From Topomyia yanbarensis (lineage: Eukaryota > Arthropoda > Insecta > Diptera > Culicidae): a DNA stretch of 64,000 bases. The notes beneath the pieces were generated by a model. It worked only from the letters and a program-made list of their open reading frames with translations. It ran no database searches and was not told the origin of the DNA. The stretch spans positions 183,313,725 to 183,377,724 of the forward strand of contig NC_080671.1 of the NCBI RefSeq assembly GCF_030247195.1. The letters are read 5' to 3'. Made by a program: the position numbers and the translations under genes. Positions within the stretch are counted from its first letter, which is position 1. The number at the start of each line of letters is the position of its first letter. This document shows, piece after piece, positions 22,700 through 33,589 of this stretch.

Positions 22700-22748
22700 G
22701 CACAAGGAAGCCACGCGATGCTGCGCGTGGTGTGCATTTCCTTGTCAG
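22700..22748. other. Imperfect hairpin
   Basis: ccacgcg-atgctg-cgcgtgg forms a 7-bp stem with a 6-nt loop. After an asymmetric internal loop, acaaggaa pairs with ttccttgt. It is about 45 nt long, shorter than a typical pre-miRNA. Function unknown. Confidence 0.5.
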
Positions 22749-23510
22749 TACGTGACGGCTGACCGAAAGATTATGATTACGAGTAGGAGGAGGAGCAGGA
22801 GGAGGATGCGTTGCGTGCTTGATGCGTTCCGCCTATCCTGCAGATCCTTGTTATACTATAGCTTTGCCGACATCATAATTTAGTCACACGGAGTCACTCA
22901 TTAATACATATTTCATCCCGTGAAGGCATGTGCGTGCGTTCGAAGGATGGTGTGAAACTAGTAATTATGTTGTTTTATGTCAGGCTGATTATTATTATCC
23001 CGTCAAGATTATTTTTCAGTGGAAGTCTGGTATGCAAGCAGTGAGATTAAATAACATACATGATAGGATATACCGGTAGTGTAGCTTCTTAACAGATGGA
23101 GTTGGCTGAAGGCTTGTGTCTTTGAACGAATCTCTGTATCATAAATTAAACAGAACTCAATTCCTAGAAAACAGTTTTAAATACAGCTATCTCAGACAGA
23201 GCCGTCAATATGGAGTACCTAAAAGACTGTCAAGGTTTTAACGTTCACAATCGAGGCTTAGCATGATGCCCATAGACTTTGTAGTTGCTACTCTGTGATT
23301 GACCAGAACAAGTGAAATTGCACAGAGGATCAACGAATGGGACCTGGGATTAGCTAACCATTCTTAATGTGCATGTTTCAAGAGTTTTATACTTTGAAAT
23401 GCCAACAAGGGTGCAGGTGATGTCCTCTCATTTATCGGGGAAGGAAAGGAATGTTAGTGTAGCAAACGTTGTTTTGGAGACCGTGAATACCTTTGCATCT
23501 CCGCGTTTGA
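22749..23510. other. Non-coding stretch, no recognised gene
   Basis: A purine-rich aggaggagcaggaggagg run lies near 22788-22807. No motif-bearing frame. Confidence 0.4.
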
Positions 23511-23514
23511 AGAG

Positions 23515-23743
23515 TTTTTTTTTCATTGTTTATGTGACACGGCTTAACTGAGCCGTGGATCTTATGTTTTTACAAAATGAGAGCAAAATGAAGGAATGAA
23601 AATTACATTTCACTACCATAATACAGTTTACCACTGCGTGTCGAGATCTTGTTTCTTGGTTATGAAGCTGCGTTCTTCGGTGCACTGCACTGTGGATCAA
23701 TCAGTCCGCCTTCTCTCACGTAATCGTTCGCATCCATTTCGTC
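23515..23743 (-). mobile_element. Retro-relic: ORF tail, 3' hairpin and poly(A)
   Basis: Read on the minus strand, a short frame GLIDPQCSAPKNAAS-stop is followed by a 3' UTR. Then comes the hairpin cacggctcagttaagccgtg and a poly(A) (t-run at 23517-23524). The same arrangement (ORF end, UTR, gagccgt hairpin, poly(A)) is found at 45651-45780. The two are therefore read as copies of one retroelement 3' end. Confidence 0.5.
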
Positions 23744-24470
23744 ATCGGTAGAGTAGAATGGGGTCAAATAGGTATGGGGGTACAATAGGTATAGGGCATT
23801 ATCTTTGATATGTTATTGCAGAGGTCGGTCATGTTTTGTGAATTAGATACACGGTAGAGAACATTGTTCACGACTGTCATTTCGGCTGTTACCGTAGATC
23901 GGCTGTAGTAGTTACGGCGTCGTTTTATTTTTCGCGTGCTGTGTCGTCCTTTGTACTGTACATTTAATCAATGTAAAAAAAGGTCAAGTGGCGTAAAAAT
24001 TAATGCTGACCACGAGCATTGTGTAGGTTTTTCGATATTTCTGTTTTGAAAAAATACGGGAATTAATATGAAACATACGCTTGGGGCACAATAGGTCAAG
24101 CAATTATTTTCAATTGAAGACTTTCAGCCATTTTCCAAAGCTCCAATGCGCAAACCATCGAATCGAGGCCGAAAGCGACGTAAAGCTGCACTTCTTACTG
24201 ATTCAGTGATGTTGAAAGCTTTATGAGCTGAGCAAACAGCTACAGTCCAAAAAATAACAACCGCCGAAGCTAGATAAAAATTTGCCGCTGAAAAAAAAAG
24301 AAAAAGAAGAGGCAGCAAAACGACAGAAACAGTTGGAAAAACATGGTTGTCTCGCTGCTAAGAAACCAAGTGAGTCGGAATGCACAACTTCTATTCCACA
24401 CTCTGACGACTACGAGGACACCAAAGAAGTCATTAGCAAGTTCAAAACCAGACGCAACTGCTGAAAAATA
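23744..24470 (+). mobile_element. pogo-like DNA transposon, internally deleted
   Basis: It begins gtagagtagaatggggtcaa, with aataggtat repeats, and again shows cttggggcacaataggtca near 24080. The related end at 2660 has the same words. Downstream the plus strand encodes a pogo/Tigger-type transposase tail. The far terminus was not identified. Confidence 0.55.
24115..24463 (+). pseudogene. pogo/Tigger-like transposase C-terminal tail
   Basis: The frame reads EDFQPFSKAPMRKPSNRGRK, then RRKAALLTDSVMLKAL. After stops it continues as PLKKKEKEEAAKRQKQLEKH and ends EVISKFKTRRNC near 24463. The 'P-x-P-K-A-P-x-R-K ... R-G-R-K-x-x-K-x-x-I/L-L-T-D' segment, followed by a Lys/Glu-rich coiled tail, is characteristic of the C-terminus after the DDE domain in pogo-like transposases. 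The catalytic domain itself is missing, lost by internal deletion. Confidence 0.6.
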
Positions 24471-25455
24471 CACGTTTTTTCAATAATTCAAAAATTTCAT
24501 GATTTTTCAATTCATTTGCAACTTCCTCAATTTCTTACCATAAATACCATTTATTATTTGTGTTATTAATTTTGTGCCGTTTGTAGTTTAGCATAAAATG
24601 ATAGCGTGTTGTGTTCGATTGTAGTAGGCAGACTTTCCTTACCTGCTTCTACGCAAGGTTTTCCGTAATGTACTGTTACATTATAGAATTGGCACGTAGG
24701 AATCTGTTCTGGGTGCGTGACCAGCGTTCTCTGATTAATAGTCCCACCCGGGAAGAAGTTCCTCCAGTCGTGACACTTCTCCGTGTCTTGACATGTATTT
24801 TTAATCACGATGTCAGGGGTGCGTGGGGTAAATCATATAAGCGAACTTCTATAGAGTCATTGTCAATATATACGGGGACGCTGTTTTTAACGTTGCTGCA
24901 TTCAGCGGTGTGCATATTGTTTCGCGAAACGAATAAAGCCGCTTGAGTAATGTCCTTGAACATAATTAACAATTGATGTGAAATATGATGCAGTTGAAGG
25001 GTGTTAACTTGTGCAATGTTGAGCTCCATCTGTAGATAATTGTTCCACTACCCGAACAGCTGGTCTTACAAGGCAATTTGCAACAGTTAGTCCGGAGGGG
25101 GGCTTGATTTTGTTCTGTATCGACACTCATTACTACTTCACACGGTAGGTAGAGGCAACGTGTTTGTGCACTGAATAAAGAACAAGCGATAGGGAAATAC
25201 TTTGCTTCCTTCACTGATGCCTATAGCGGAGCGTTTTATTGTGCTTCTACTCTGCGCAAATCACCACCTTGATTAACGGTATGATCTATGTTACTTTCAG
25301 GAGTGTTATGTGTTATTGCTCTGGGTAGCCGGCTGCCGAGAATTTATAATAGATTTATCGTTCAGCTCACGACAGCCGACAATCGGGTGTGTTGCTTATG
25401 TTGAAATGATATCGCTTTTACTATTCCATGTTCCTTTATTCTGGCGAATCACGAC
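24471..25455. other. Non-coding stretch
   Basis: The segment around 24689-24706 shares ggcacg(t/c)aggaatctg with 646-661. Opposing short frames, no motif. Confidence 0.4.
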
Positions 25456-25458
25456 ATT

Positions 25459-25518
25459 CTAAGAACAATACAATTCTAAGAACAATACAATTCTAAGACA
25501 TTCTAAGAACAATACAAT
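25459..25518. repeat. Short tandem repeat, CATTCTAAGAACAATACAA unit
   Basis: Units of about 16-20 bp (ttctaagaacaatacaa) occur three to four times with a small cattctaag interruption. Recent slippage is likely because copies are nearly identical. Confidence 0.85.
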
Positions 25519-26189
25519 TCGAGATGAATAATTTTGTATGTCGAATATACAAACGATGAGATACGTGTGGGTTTATAAACTTATTATTACAACAAGATTG
25601 GGGACAATAAGAACGAAAAGAAACTGCCCAAAAATGCAGCAGAAAGAAGGGACTCCTGGTTTTGTGAGCTTTCACGTCAAAAATCACATTATATTTTTTT
25701 ACCCATGAATAAATAACCCAGGATTTAACATTTTTCATTCCACTCACACAAAACCATGCGTATTCCCCACGCACATTAATTGCATTAGTTTCCTAGTTGC
25801 TCAAATAAACACTAAACAAACAAAAAATTCGTTGGTTCAGTTCAAAGAAATGTCAGTTCGATTGACATCACCCGGGGGATACGAGTTCCGCTATAATGCC
25901 ACCAAATCAGAGTACATTTAAAATTGCATACGACAAGATATATGCAATTCTGGAAATATTAAAATGAAAACTATTTCACTCCAGACATAATGTCTTCAGC
26001 AATATTTAAAAAAAAGCTTTTTCAAATAACTTTGATGAAGACATGAATACTCCACATATGCAGAGTATCAAAACATATTGAACTATATGTGAAAAAAAGT
26101 TATTCTAATATTGCGGTATTTGATAAATCTCTTCTGCTGATTATAAACAATAAAATTCACTTTCTATTGAAGGTTATTGACACCCTTAA
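25519..26189. other. AT-rich non-coding stretch
   Basis: No motif recognised. Bounds the 3' end of the R1-like LINE. Confidence 0.4.
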
Positions 26190-26551
26190 CATGCCGTGTG
26201 AGACTGACTTGGATGCTCACCCTTTCACTCCTCTGCCACGCCATGAGGTATCGATAGCTAAGTCCCAACATACTACGCTACGACCCTCCCGTCTTGGCAT
26301 GAGGCAGTCCACTTATACGCCTATACACTCACTCTTCTGTCTTGCTTCGGGGTGGCTGGGTTTACCCTTTACGCGGTTGCCATTCGCTGCGCCAAACCTG
26401 CCTCGTCATGAACAGACCATTCACTCCCTTTTTTGCGCTTGGCCTTTTTCGGTCCAGCTAACCAATCACTAGTTAGCCGTGCCCGTCGTCTGTTGCTCGG
26501 TTCGCCAGATTACCTGTAGCCTACTGGCAATCTGGATGGTAGCAGCCTAGA

Positions 26552-27504
26552 CTACGTTCCACTTCTCCACCGATTGACACATCCGCTGAATAAGGGCATC
26601 AGGGGTTGTGTCCCAGCCACAGACGCTCTTCTTTCGACGTCGAACCGATGACATACGAACAGTATGTATTCGGCAGTTTCGTCTACACCTGGGCAGTCCG
26701 GGCAGACTGGGACCTCCGCGTGCCCGAACCTGTGGAGGTACTGTCGGAAACAGCCATGGCCTGACAGGAATCGTGTCAGGTGGAAGTGAACTTCCCCATG
26801 GGGTCTTCCCACCCAGCTCGATATGCTAGGTATCAGCCGGTGGGTCCACCTACCTTTCGAGGAGTTGTCCCACTCACGCTGCCATCTGGTGACCGAGGTC
26901 ACCCTGGTGCGCTCACGGGCTCCCCTATTTCCACGTAGCTCAAAGCACTCCTCATCTTCCCGAATGACCAGCCCGACTGGCATCATGCTCGCTATCACGC
27001 AGGATGCATCGTGTGATACCGTACGGTAGGCAGATATCACTCTGAGGCACATCACGCGGTAGGTGCTCTCCAGTTTCTGTAGGTAACTGGTTACCCTCAG
27101 TGCTCTTGACCATGACGGGCCGCCTTACCTGAGGATAGATACGGCAACGCCTGCCAGTAACCTACGTCTACTGGCGCACACCTTTGAGCTGTTGGACATC
27201 ATTCTCGATAGAGCCGCAACAGCAGTCGACGCTCTCTTGCATGTATAGTCGACATGGCTGCCGAAGGTCAGCTTGTCGTCTATAATGACTCCGAGAGACT
27301 TCAGACTTCGCTGTGAAGTGATCGCGACTTCTCCCACATGGATAACTGCATGTTGTGCCGACTTGCGGTTGTTGACGATAACTACCTCCGTCTTATGATG
27401 AGCGAGCTCCAGGCCTCTCGCGCTCATCCATTCCTCCACCGTGCTAATCGCGTGTTCTGCGGTTAGTTCTACCTCAGGAATTGACTCCCCGTAGACCTCC
27501 AAGG
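26552..27504 (-). pseudogene. R1-like LINE ORF2, post-RT and terminal Cys/His domain
   Basis: 27502-27125 encodes the thumb region (AISTVEEWMSARGLELAHHK, TEVVIVNN, LKSLGVIIDDKLTFGSHVDY). After a frame break, 27055-26552 gives the C-terminus with HFHLTRFLSGHGCFRQYL and CPDCPGVDETAEYILFVC. The His expected before ILFVC (usual A-E-H) is Tyr here, so the terminal CCHC motif is damaged. ORF2 ends near 26552 and is followed by a GC-rich 3' UTR. Confidence 0.85.
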
Positions 27505-28245
27505 TTACGTCGTTACGACGATCTTGACCCCGGGAGGGAACTTCAATCTCAGAACCCCGTCATACATGAGGTTCCATAGCACCGGGCCTAGGATCGAGCC
27601 CTGCGGGACTCCGGCGGTAATCGAAACCCTTTTCTGACCGGCATCGGTCTCGTATAGCAGTACGCGGTTCTGGAAGTAACTTTCCAAGATCCGGTACAGA
27701 CCCACCGGTAGGCTAAGCCGGTGTAACGAGAGCGCGATGGCATCCCAGCTTGCGCTGTTGAATGCGTTCTTCACGTCAAGTGTCACTAACGCACAGTATC
27801 GAATACCTCGTCTTTTCCGTTGGATTGCTATCTCGGTAGTATTTATCACTGAGTTGAGAGCGTCCACTGTAGACTTACCCTTCCGAAAGCCAAACTGGTT
27901 GCTTGACAGAGCGTCCGTACCTTCTGCGTACGGGGTTAGCCTGTTGAGGATGATCCTCTCAAGCAGTTTGCCAGTCGTGTCGATCAGACAGATTGGTCTG
28001 TACGCCGATGGGTCGCCTGGCGGCTTCCCGGGCTTCGGCAACAGCACCAATTTCTGCCTTTTCCATCTATCGGGGAAACGGCACTCGTCAAGGCATCTCT
28101 GCATAGCTAGCCTGAACATGTTCGGGTTCGCTATGATCGCTGCCTTGAGAGCGTTGTTTGGAACTCCATCCGGCCCTGGAGCTTTGTTCATTGCTAGGGA
28201 TTTAACCACTGCGAGTAGTTCTTCATTCGTCACTAGAGCCACCAT
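27505..28245 (-). pseudogene. R1-like LINE ORF2, reverse transcriptase domain
   Basis: An open frame of 246 codons holds NKAPGPDGVPNNALKAA (residues 20-36), AYRPICLIDTTGKLLERII (81-99), SSNQFGFRKGKSTVDAL (114-130), block A ALVTLDVKNAFNS (152-164) and AGVPQGSILGPVLWN (211-225). The frame then fails exactly where the Y/F-A-D-D box should be. KIV is followed, after a shift, by NDVTLEVYG, so the alanine-aspartate part of the catalytic box is lost. The enzyme would be inactive even if the frame were repaired. Confidence 0.9.
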
Positions 28246-29419
28246 TTCGGCCGTGCCCGCACTGTCTCGTAGTGCAGGTGGCCAGGGGCTTGTGGCTCAA
28301 GACGGGAAGAGTACTTCGATAATCGTTGCCAACCGGTCCGGAGACCGTTCTGGGGGTGAGGAGCCCCCTTTGGTCTTGGCCATCACAATCCTGTAGGCGT
28401 CACCCCACGGTTTCGCGTTGGCACTCTCACACAGGTTGTCGAAACACGCTCTCTTGCTGCTTTTAATGGCCTTATTGAGGGCCAATTTCGCTGCTCGATA
28501 CACTTCACGGCGGTTCTCTCTTGCATCCTCGGTGCGAGCTCTTTGCATCCTACGTCTAGCTCTGAGGCAAGCTGACCGTAGAGCTGCAATCTCAGCACTC
28601 CACGAGTATACCGGGCATCTACCGTTTCTTGGCAGTGTTTTTCTCGGCATAGTGGCGTCGCACGCGCGTGATAGAACAGCTACCAGCGCATCCCCGCTTA
28701 GACTGTCGGTGTTGGCCTCCAGTCCCAGGGCCGATGAAAGCTTCGCTGTCGAAGTGATTGGACTTCCACCAGCGTACCTGACAGGGATCTCCCGCCCTCG
28801 GATGCTGCACACCATAGTTGATCTTAAAGCGGATTGCTAAATGATCGCTATGGGTGTAGCCTTCGTCTACCCTCCATTCCATGCCTGGAGCCAGACTCGG
28901 GCTGGCAAATGTTAGGTCAATCCACGCCTCCACTCCGTTTCTACGATACTGTACTAGCGGAGCCATTATTAGCTAGCACAGTATCGAGTTTCGCAAGCGC
29001 CTCCATTAGCGGTTGACCCCTGCTATTTGTACAGCGGCTACCCCACTCCACTGCCCAAGCGTTAAAGTCTCCCGCTATGACTACCGGTTTCCGGCCCACT
29101 AGGTCCGACGAGAGCCTGTCGATCATCTGGTTGAACTGTTCTATTGGCCACCTTGGTGGGGCGTAGCAGCTGCAATAGAACACACCATTGATCTTGGCAA
29201 TCGCCACACCCTCGGCGAAGGAGTGTATTACCTCTTGAACCGGGAACCGTCCCGTTGTACAGATTGCCACCATTCCAGACCCGTCCAATTGCCGTTGCCG
29301 GCAGGGATGCGGTACGGGTCTGATAAGAGGGCGACATCTGTGCTCGACTCCGAGACCGACTGCCACAGCAGCTGTTGGGCTGCTGCACAATGGTTAAGAT
29401 TTAGCTGTGTGACGTTCAC
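28246..29419 (-). pseudogene. R1-like LINE ORF2, endonuclease and linker
   Basis: The ORF opens NVTQLNLNHCAAAQQLL, then DVALLSDPYRIPAGNGNW (apurinic-type endonuclease). After frameshifts it continues with KINGVFYCSCYAPPRW, VVIAGDFNAWAVEWGS and LDTVLANNGSAST. Another frame break is followed by TFASPSLAPG and YTHSDHLAIRF. GDFNAW and SDH are the expected catalytic motifs and are intact. A linker (RACDATMPRK, YSWSAEIAALRSACLRARRR, GDAYRIVMAKTKG) leads toward RT. At least three frame breaks make it non-functional. Confidence 0.85.
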
Positions 29420-29945
29420 GGCTTCTTCTTATTTAACTCACCGAATGGACACGAAGGTCCGCCCATAGCATGTTTATGGACTTGCTTCTTAGCGGTGCAG
29501 ATAAGGCACTTGTGTGCCTTAGTGCAATCCCGCTCTTTATTTCCCTCCTCGTCGCAGCGACGACATAGTTTGCTCCTATCTATGCCCTTGCACTCGTAGG
29601 CTTTGTGGCCGGACTCAAGGTACCGATAGCACCTATCCACTGAAGGCGGCTGGGGTATGCTAATAGGGCATACCGACCAGCCGATCTTCAGCTTCCCTTT
29701 CTCGGTTACCTTTTTGGCATCCGCCTTCAGTAGCCTGAGGTAGGTACCTAGGTGCTAGAGGGCCCATCTCTAAATCGCACAGAGGCCCGCTCGATTGTGA
29801 CGTCGCATTGTTCCTTAACGGCTGCGACGACATCTTCTGCGGTCGTGAACTCGTCCAGATGCTTGCACTTGAGAATCGTTTTCGCCCCTAGCGACCTGAC
29901 TTGGGCGCCCTCACCAAGGACCTCTTGGGCCATCGTTCACAAGGT
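29416..29945 (-). pseudogene. R1-like LINE ORF1, C-terminal part with zinc knuckles
   Basis: The N-terminal remnant MAQEVLGEGAQVRSLGAK continues KCKHLDEFTTAEDVVAAVK (29933-29748). After a frame break, 29640-29416 carries three CCHC-type knuckles used for RNA binding. Knuckle 1 reads CYRYLESGHKAYEC (second Cys replaced by Tyr), knuckle 2 CRRCDEEGNKERDC (His replaced by Asn), knuckle 3 CLICTAKKQ then HAMGGPSC. ORF1 ends KKKP-stop. Its TGA overlaps a GTG at 29419 that opens ORF2 (GTGA), the usual site of a tight ORF1/ORF2 junction. Confidence 0.8.
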
Positions 29946-30985
29946 GTAGAAAACGCTAAATCGCAATGGGTATGAAAATATCCAGAAAATGTTCGAACAA
30001 AGAGAATGTCAAAATTCATCTTCTGATCTGGCAGGCGATTTGTTGTTAAGGAGAAACAGCTCAATTTCTATTTTGTTGATCTGGTGTCTTACAAGTATTA
30101 CCAATTCTGTGGCATCACGCGAATTTGGACAAATTATATGATGTTTTCATTTTAAATGAAGCTATTTTCAAAACAGACTACAGTCCGGAGGATCAGAGGG
30201 TAGAAGATAGCCTCAATAATCACTCGTCGTATGTTCGAGCCAACCAGGAAGGATTCATAGCCATAATTAGGATCACAGCACTGGCTCTGCAATTGTCCTG
30301 TGCATTGAGAATCGTTTGCGAAGTCTGTGGAAACAGCAGGTCAATTTTTTGGTACTTTCACACAATATGTTCGGCAACATTTTCAAATAAGTGAGAACAA
30401 CTATAAATTTGTCTATTTAAATGTTCAGATTCGTTTATAGACTACTTACCGCAAAAAAGGGGAACATTCAAAGAAAAAAAGTTATTTGAAAAAAATGCTT
30501 GCATTGTCCAAACTTTTTTCAGTGCATTCCAGTCCAGTCTTCCAGTTTTGCAGTATTGTAGTCTTCCAATCTTCTAGTTTTGCAGTCTGCAATTTTTCCA
30601 GTCTTGAATTTTTTACGGTAGGTAGGAAACATAATTACCTTTCTTGGAACAAAATTTCATCCAAATCAAAGATGCGGTTTCTTTGTAAACGACTTTAAAT
30701 TTTTAAAGGCGATTTTGTTCAGTGTAGGAATCGATGAAGAATTTTTTCAATTTTTTTATTCAAAAATTTGACTAATTATGTGAAAATCACAACATTTTTT
30801 GTAACATTTGTCATTCAAAAGACAGTCGAGATCATTTTTGGAAAAACAAAGTATGCAAAGTGGCTTTTTGTGACCAAGTTCTCAGATACAGAAAGTTTCA
30901 TTAAAATCTGAGAGGGTGCTGCCAACATTTGTTCTAGTTGGCGCGAAATTCGTCAATCGGGATTCCATGAAAAGACCGACTACAA
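29946..30985. other. AT-rich non-coding stretch
   Basis: A low-complexity run of cagtcttcca/gttttgcagt words lies at about 30528-30605. No motif-bearing gene. Confidence 0.45.
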
Positions 30986-31170
30986 AATATGACAAAATTT
31001 GCTTGATTACCGTATTTCATATAGCAAAACTATTTGAGAAGGAGGTACAGGGAATGAATACTTCCACACAAAAATATATACACTCTGAAAAAAATGTAAC
31101 ATTTTTGATAAAAACAAAAATTTATGTTAAAAAATTATATTACAAAAATAACATTTTTTTATTTTTTATC
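30986..31170. repeat. Dispersed repeat shared with 50650-50815
   Basis: Both copies contain in order gattac(t/c)gtattt-ata-agcaaaact, agggaatgaata, a poly-a stretch with atacact and aaaaatgt, and acaaaaatttatgttaaaaa. Moderate identity. Superfamily unknown. Confidence 0.6.
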
Positions 31171-31284
31171 TTTTGTCAACAAACACCTGAAAAATAAAGA
31201 ATTATTTTCAATGTCATTGCATCATGGAGAACTGAACAGTAAGAAAGTTTTTCACACAATAACTTCATACGTAAATTAGTTATG

Positions 31285-31560
31285 GAATTTGTGTTTCGTC
31301 TTCGTCTCATCAGAAACCGACACTAACCTAGTGACAGCACTAAGCTAGCACCTAGGATTGACACTAGATCCAAAAACGAACACACTGTTTGTATTATTGA
31401 GCAAACTCCTAGTCCTGCGTGACGTCCCACAAGAAAAAAAGTTATGATTAAGCTGATGAGAATTAATGAATTCGAAACTTGGTTTGGCTTGGGCAGGAAT
31501 CGAACTAAATATGTCTCCTATCATCCAAGTTACTCTTTTCACGTTTGCTAAATAATCAGA
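31285..31560 (-). mobile_element. tRNA-derived SINE, Aedes Feilai-like
   Basis: On the minus strand an internal pol III B box (agttcgattcc, plus-strand 31497-31507) is followed by the body gcccaagccaaaccaagttt. The tail has tgtcggtttctgatgagacg and aagacgaaac. That tail recurs at 16255-16380. The A box could not be placed with certainty. Family naming is from memory of mosquito SINEs. Confidence 0.6.
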
Positions 31561-33235
31561 TAAATATAACGAATTGATCCTAACGACTGAGGCCGATCGA
31601 AGTAATCGATTTGAAGGAACTGAACGAACATTAAATTTTCCTGGGCGAAGACGCAACATCAACGACAACGAACGCACTTTTGCTCTCTCCCATTTTTACA
31701 TCTTTCTGTAGTTTATGGCGGTGGCGGTCACGATGGCAGCACTACATTAATATCCAACGCGCATCGTACAGCGATAGGTACCCGGTGGAGAAGAAACAAT
31801 CTTTTAGCACTGTTCTATTATTACACATTACCTTGATTACCAGCAGTTGGTCCGGGAACGACTTACGCGAGCTTTATCTGTTTTTACATACGCCCGATTC
31901 GCGATAAATTACACGCACAGTCAACCCCCCACTCCCCGTAGGTACTAGGAGACGATCCGCAGCTAGGATCACGACGATGCACCGTGTGTGACAGTGATGT
32001 ATTGTCGGCGCTCAAATTAGATTACGATTGCGCGCTTCGCATGGTCCTGGTCGCCTGGCGGTTTGTCCCTATGCAAGGATGCTAAAGAAGCGACTGAAAT
32101 TGATCAACAATTAGTTCGCCTCGTATCCCATCCAGAAGAGTCCTCGGCAAAAAGGTGTTGAAGTCTGCAGCAAATGGGAACCATTAATCATGCGATAGAC
32201 ATGTTTGTTTGTAGACAATATTATTAGTCCCCATTCGTCTCGGTATTATTTACGTGCCGCACCCACCTTCAGTGAATCTAATTAAAATGCCGCAGGGGAA
32301 ATGCGGTTCGCTTGATTGGTTATATAATTGCTTCTGCTAATCAGTGAAAAATCAAACGTTCAGAGGTTAGGTAACTGTTGTTCTGATACGTGGCCAAGGT
32401 GAACATATACCGGTAACTCATTAGTATTTATGTGCGTAATTAAGGTACTTCCCATACTTGACCTTGAATGGCACAAACATTCATGGGGTCATAACGGTAT
32501 CCTGTTTGCCTCGCGCTTCAAACCTTTTGATCGTCCATTCAGAGTGGTACACCGCAACATGATTGTGAAAGTATCCAACCTCCCTCCATCCAATCACTGC
32601 TAGCCAGTGGGAATATGATGAGCATCGATTGTCGCCTTAGATTCGACTGATTGCGAGCCACGCGTTTTTCACATTTCCCCTTTTAGACGAGGTAACAAAA
32701 CGGTTTACGACCGTTTGGTTGGCAATGATTTTCCAAGTACGAAGCTGATCACATTGCCCATAATTAGCGATTCGAGCCGGACATCTTCTGGTCCCATCGA
32801 GGGGTCACAAGATAGAATTTGATACACGGGGGTAGGAACTGGCCGCACATGTGTGTGCCCAGCGCATCATCCATTGATATATAGCGATTAAATGGTTTTC
32901 ATTATGCCTCTTTTATCCCCATGGAAGTGACGGGGCTGCAACGACGAGTCAATGCAAAGTGGAAACCTTTTGATATCTTAATTGGTGTAACTGGATGCCG
33001 ATACAAGAGCAGTTAATCGAATGTACAGTAACGGATTTTATGAGCCACTTCCCTGTTGATGGGAGTTTGAGTGGTGGGAATTTCTAGCATTAGAAAGGGA
33101 CCGTTGGTCGGTTCGATTAGAAATTAACGAGTTGATTTGTTGATTTCTTATAGATATCACAGTTTCACGTAATTGAAGTTATACCGCATGAAAGTTGTCC
33201 ATAATAAAATTATAATTATTTGAGAAAAAACTGAA
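31561..33235. promoter_or_regulatory. Repeat-poor GC-richer island, enhancer-like
   Basis: No transposon or coding motif over about 1.5 kb, with balanced composition. It contains tttatggc (31712), ctaattaaaatgccg (32278-32292, close to 20721) and several ATTA/TTTAT words typical of homeodomain binding. This is the kind of sequence that stays conserved in long introns of developmental genes. Regulatory function is inference. Confidence 0.3.
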
Positions 33236-33237
33236 AC

Positions 33238-33350
33238 TTTCTGCCTCTCTCATATAAAGAAAGGCTATGCAATCACTCTGAATCCCAATAACCTAAGCCA
33301 GGCCCGCAGGGCCGAGTTTAATATACCAGTCAAACCAGCTCGTCTAAATC
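33238..33350. repeat. Truncated copy of the 4190-type element end
   Basis: gcctctctcatataaagaaaggc, gcaatcactctga, ggcccgcagggccgagtt and cagctcgtctaaat parallel the left end at 4191-4290 in the same order. Truncated after about 110 bp. Confidence 0.6.
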
Positions 33351-33589
33351 GTGTGTGCTCGCGTATTTTTTTTTTGAGTATTAAAAAACTTTCAAGAAAG
33401 CCCTTAGACAGGAAAAAATGCACAAAAACCCTAACCCCCCCCCATCACCCGACCCGCTAAAAGCCACTACTCATGCCCAGAACATGACTCCTGCCCGGCA
33501 CTGCCTTACCGCATTACTTCGGGGAAGGCTTTTATGTGCATAGTACCTACTCAAATTCAACTACTTAGTAGTTAGTTCCTTCAGTAGTG
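33351..33589. other. Short non-coding spacer
   Basis: Contains a T run (33367-33375) and a C run near 33435. No motif. Confidence 0.4.

Larger units (their letters stand above)
26190..29945 (-). mobile_element. R1-like non-LTR retrotransposon, 5'-truncated
   Basis: About 3.75 kb on the minus strand holds part of ORF1 (to 29416), nearly all of ORF2 (29419 to about 26552) and a 3' UTR of about 360 bp. It is GC-richer than its surroundings, so it is a fairly young or GC-biased insertion. The 5' edge is inferred from the abrupt loss of coding near 29940. The 3' edge near 26190 is approximate. No poly(A) tail and no clear target duplication was seen. Order of domains (zinc knuckles; endonuclease; RT; terminal Cys/His) and wording match the R1 group. 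Confidence 0.85.

Noticed and set aside
24634..24660. Minus-strand CAG|GTAAGG at 24640 as a further recursive splice site
   Set aside because: It lacks a pyrimidine tract upstream and lies on the opposite strand to the two good sites.
27115..27135. Minus-strand CAG|GTAAGG within the R1-like LINE
   Set aside because: It is part of the decayed LINE coding sequence and has no acceptor-like tract.
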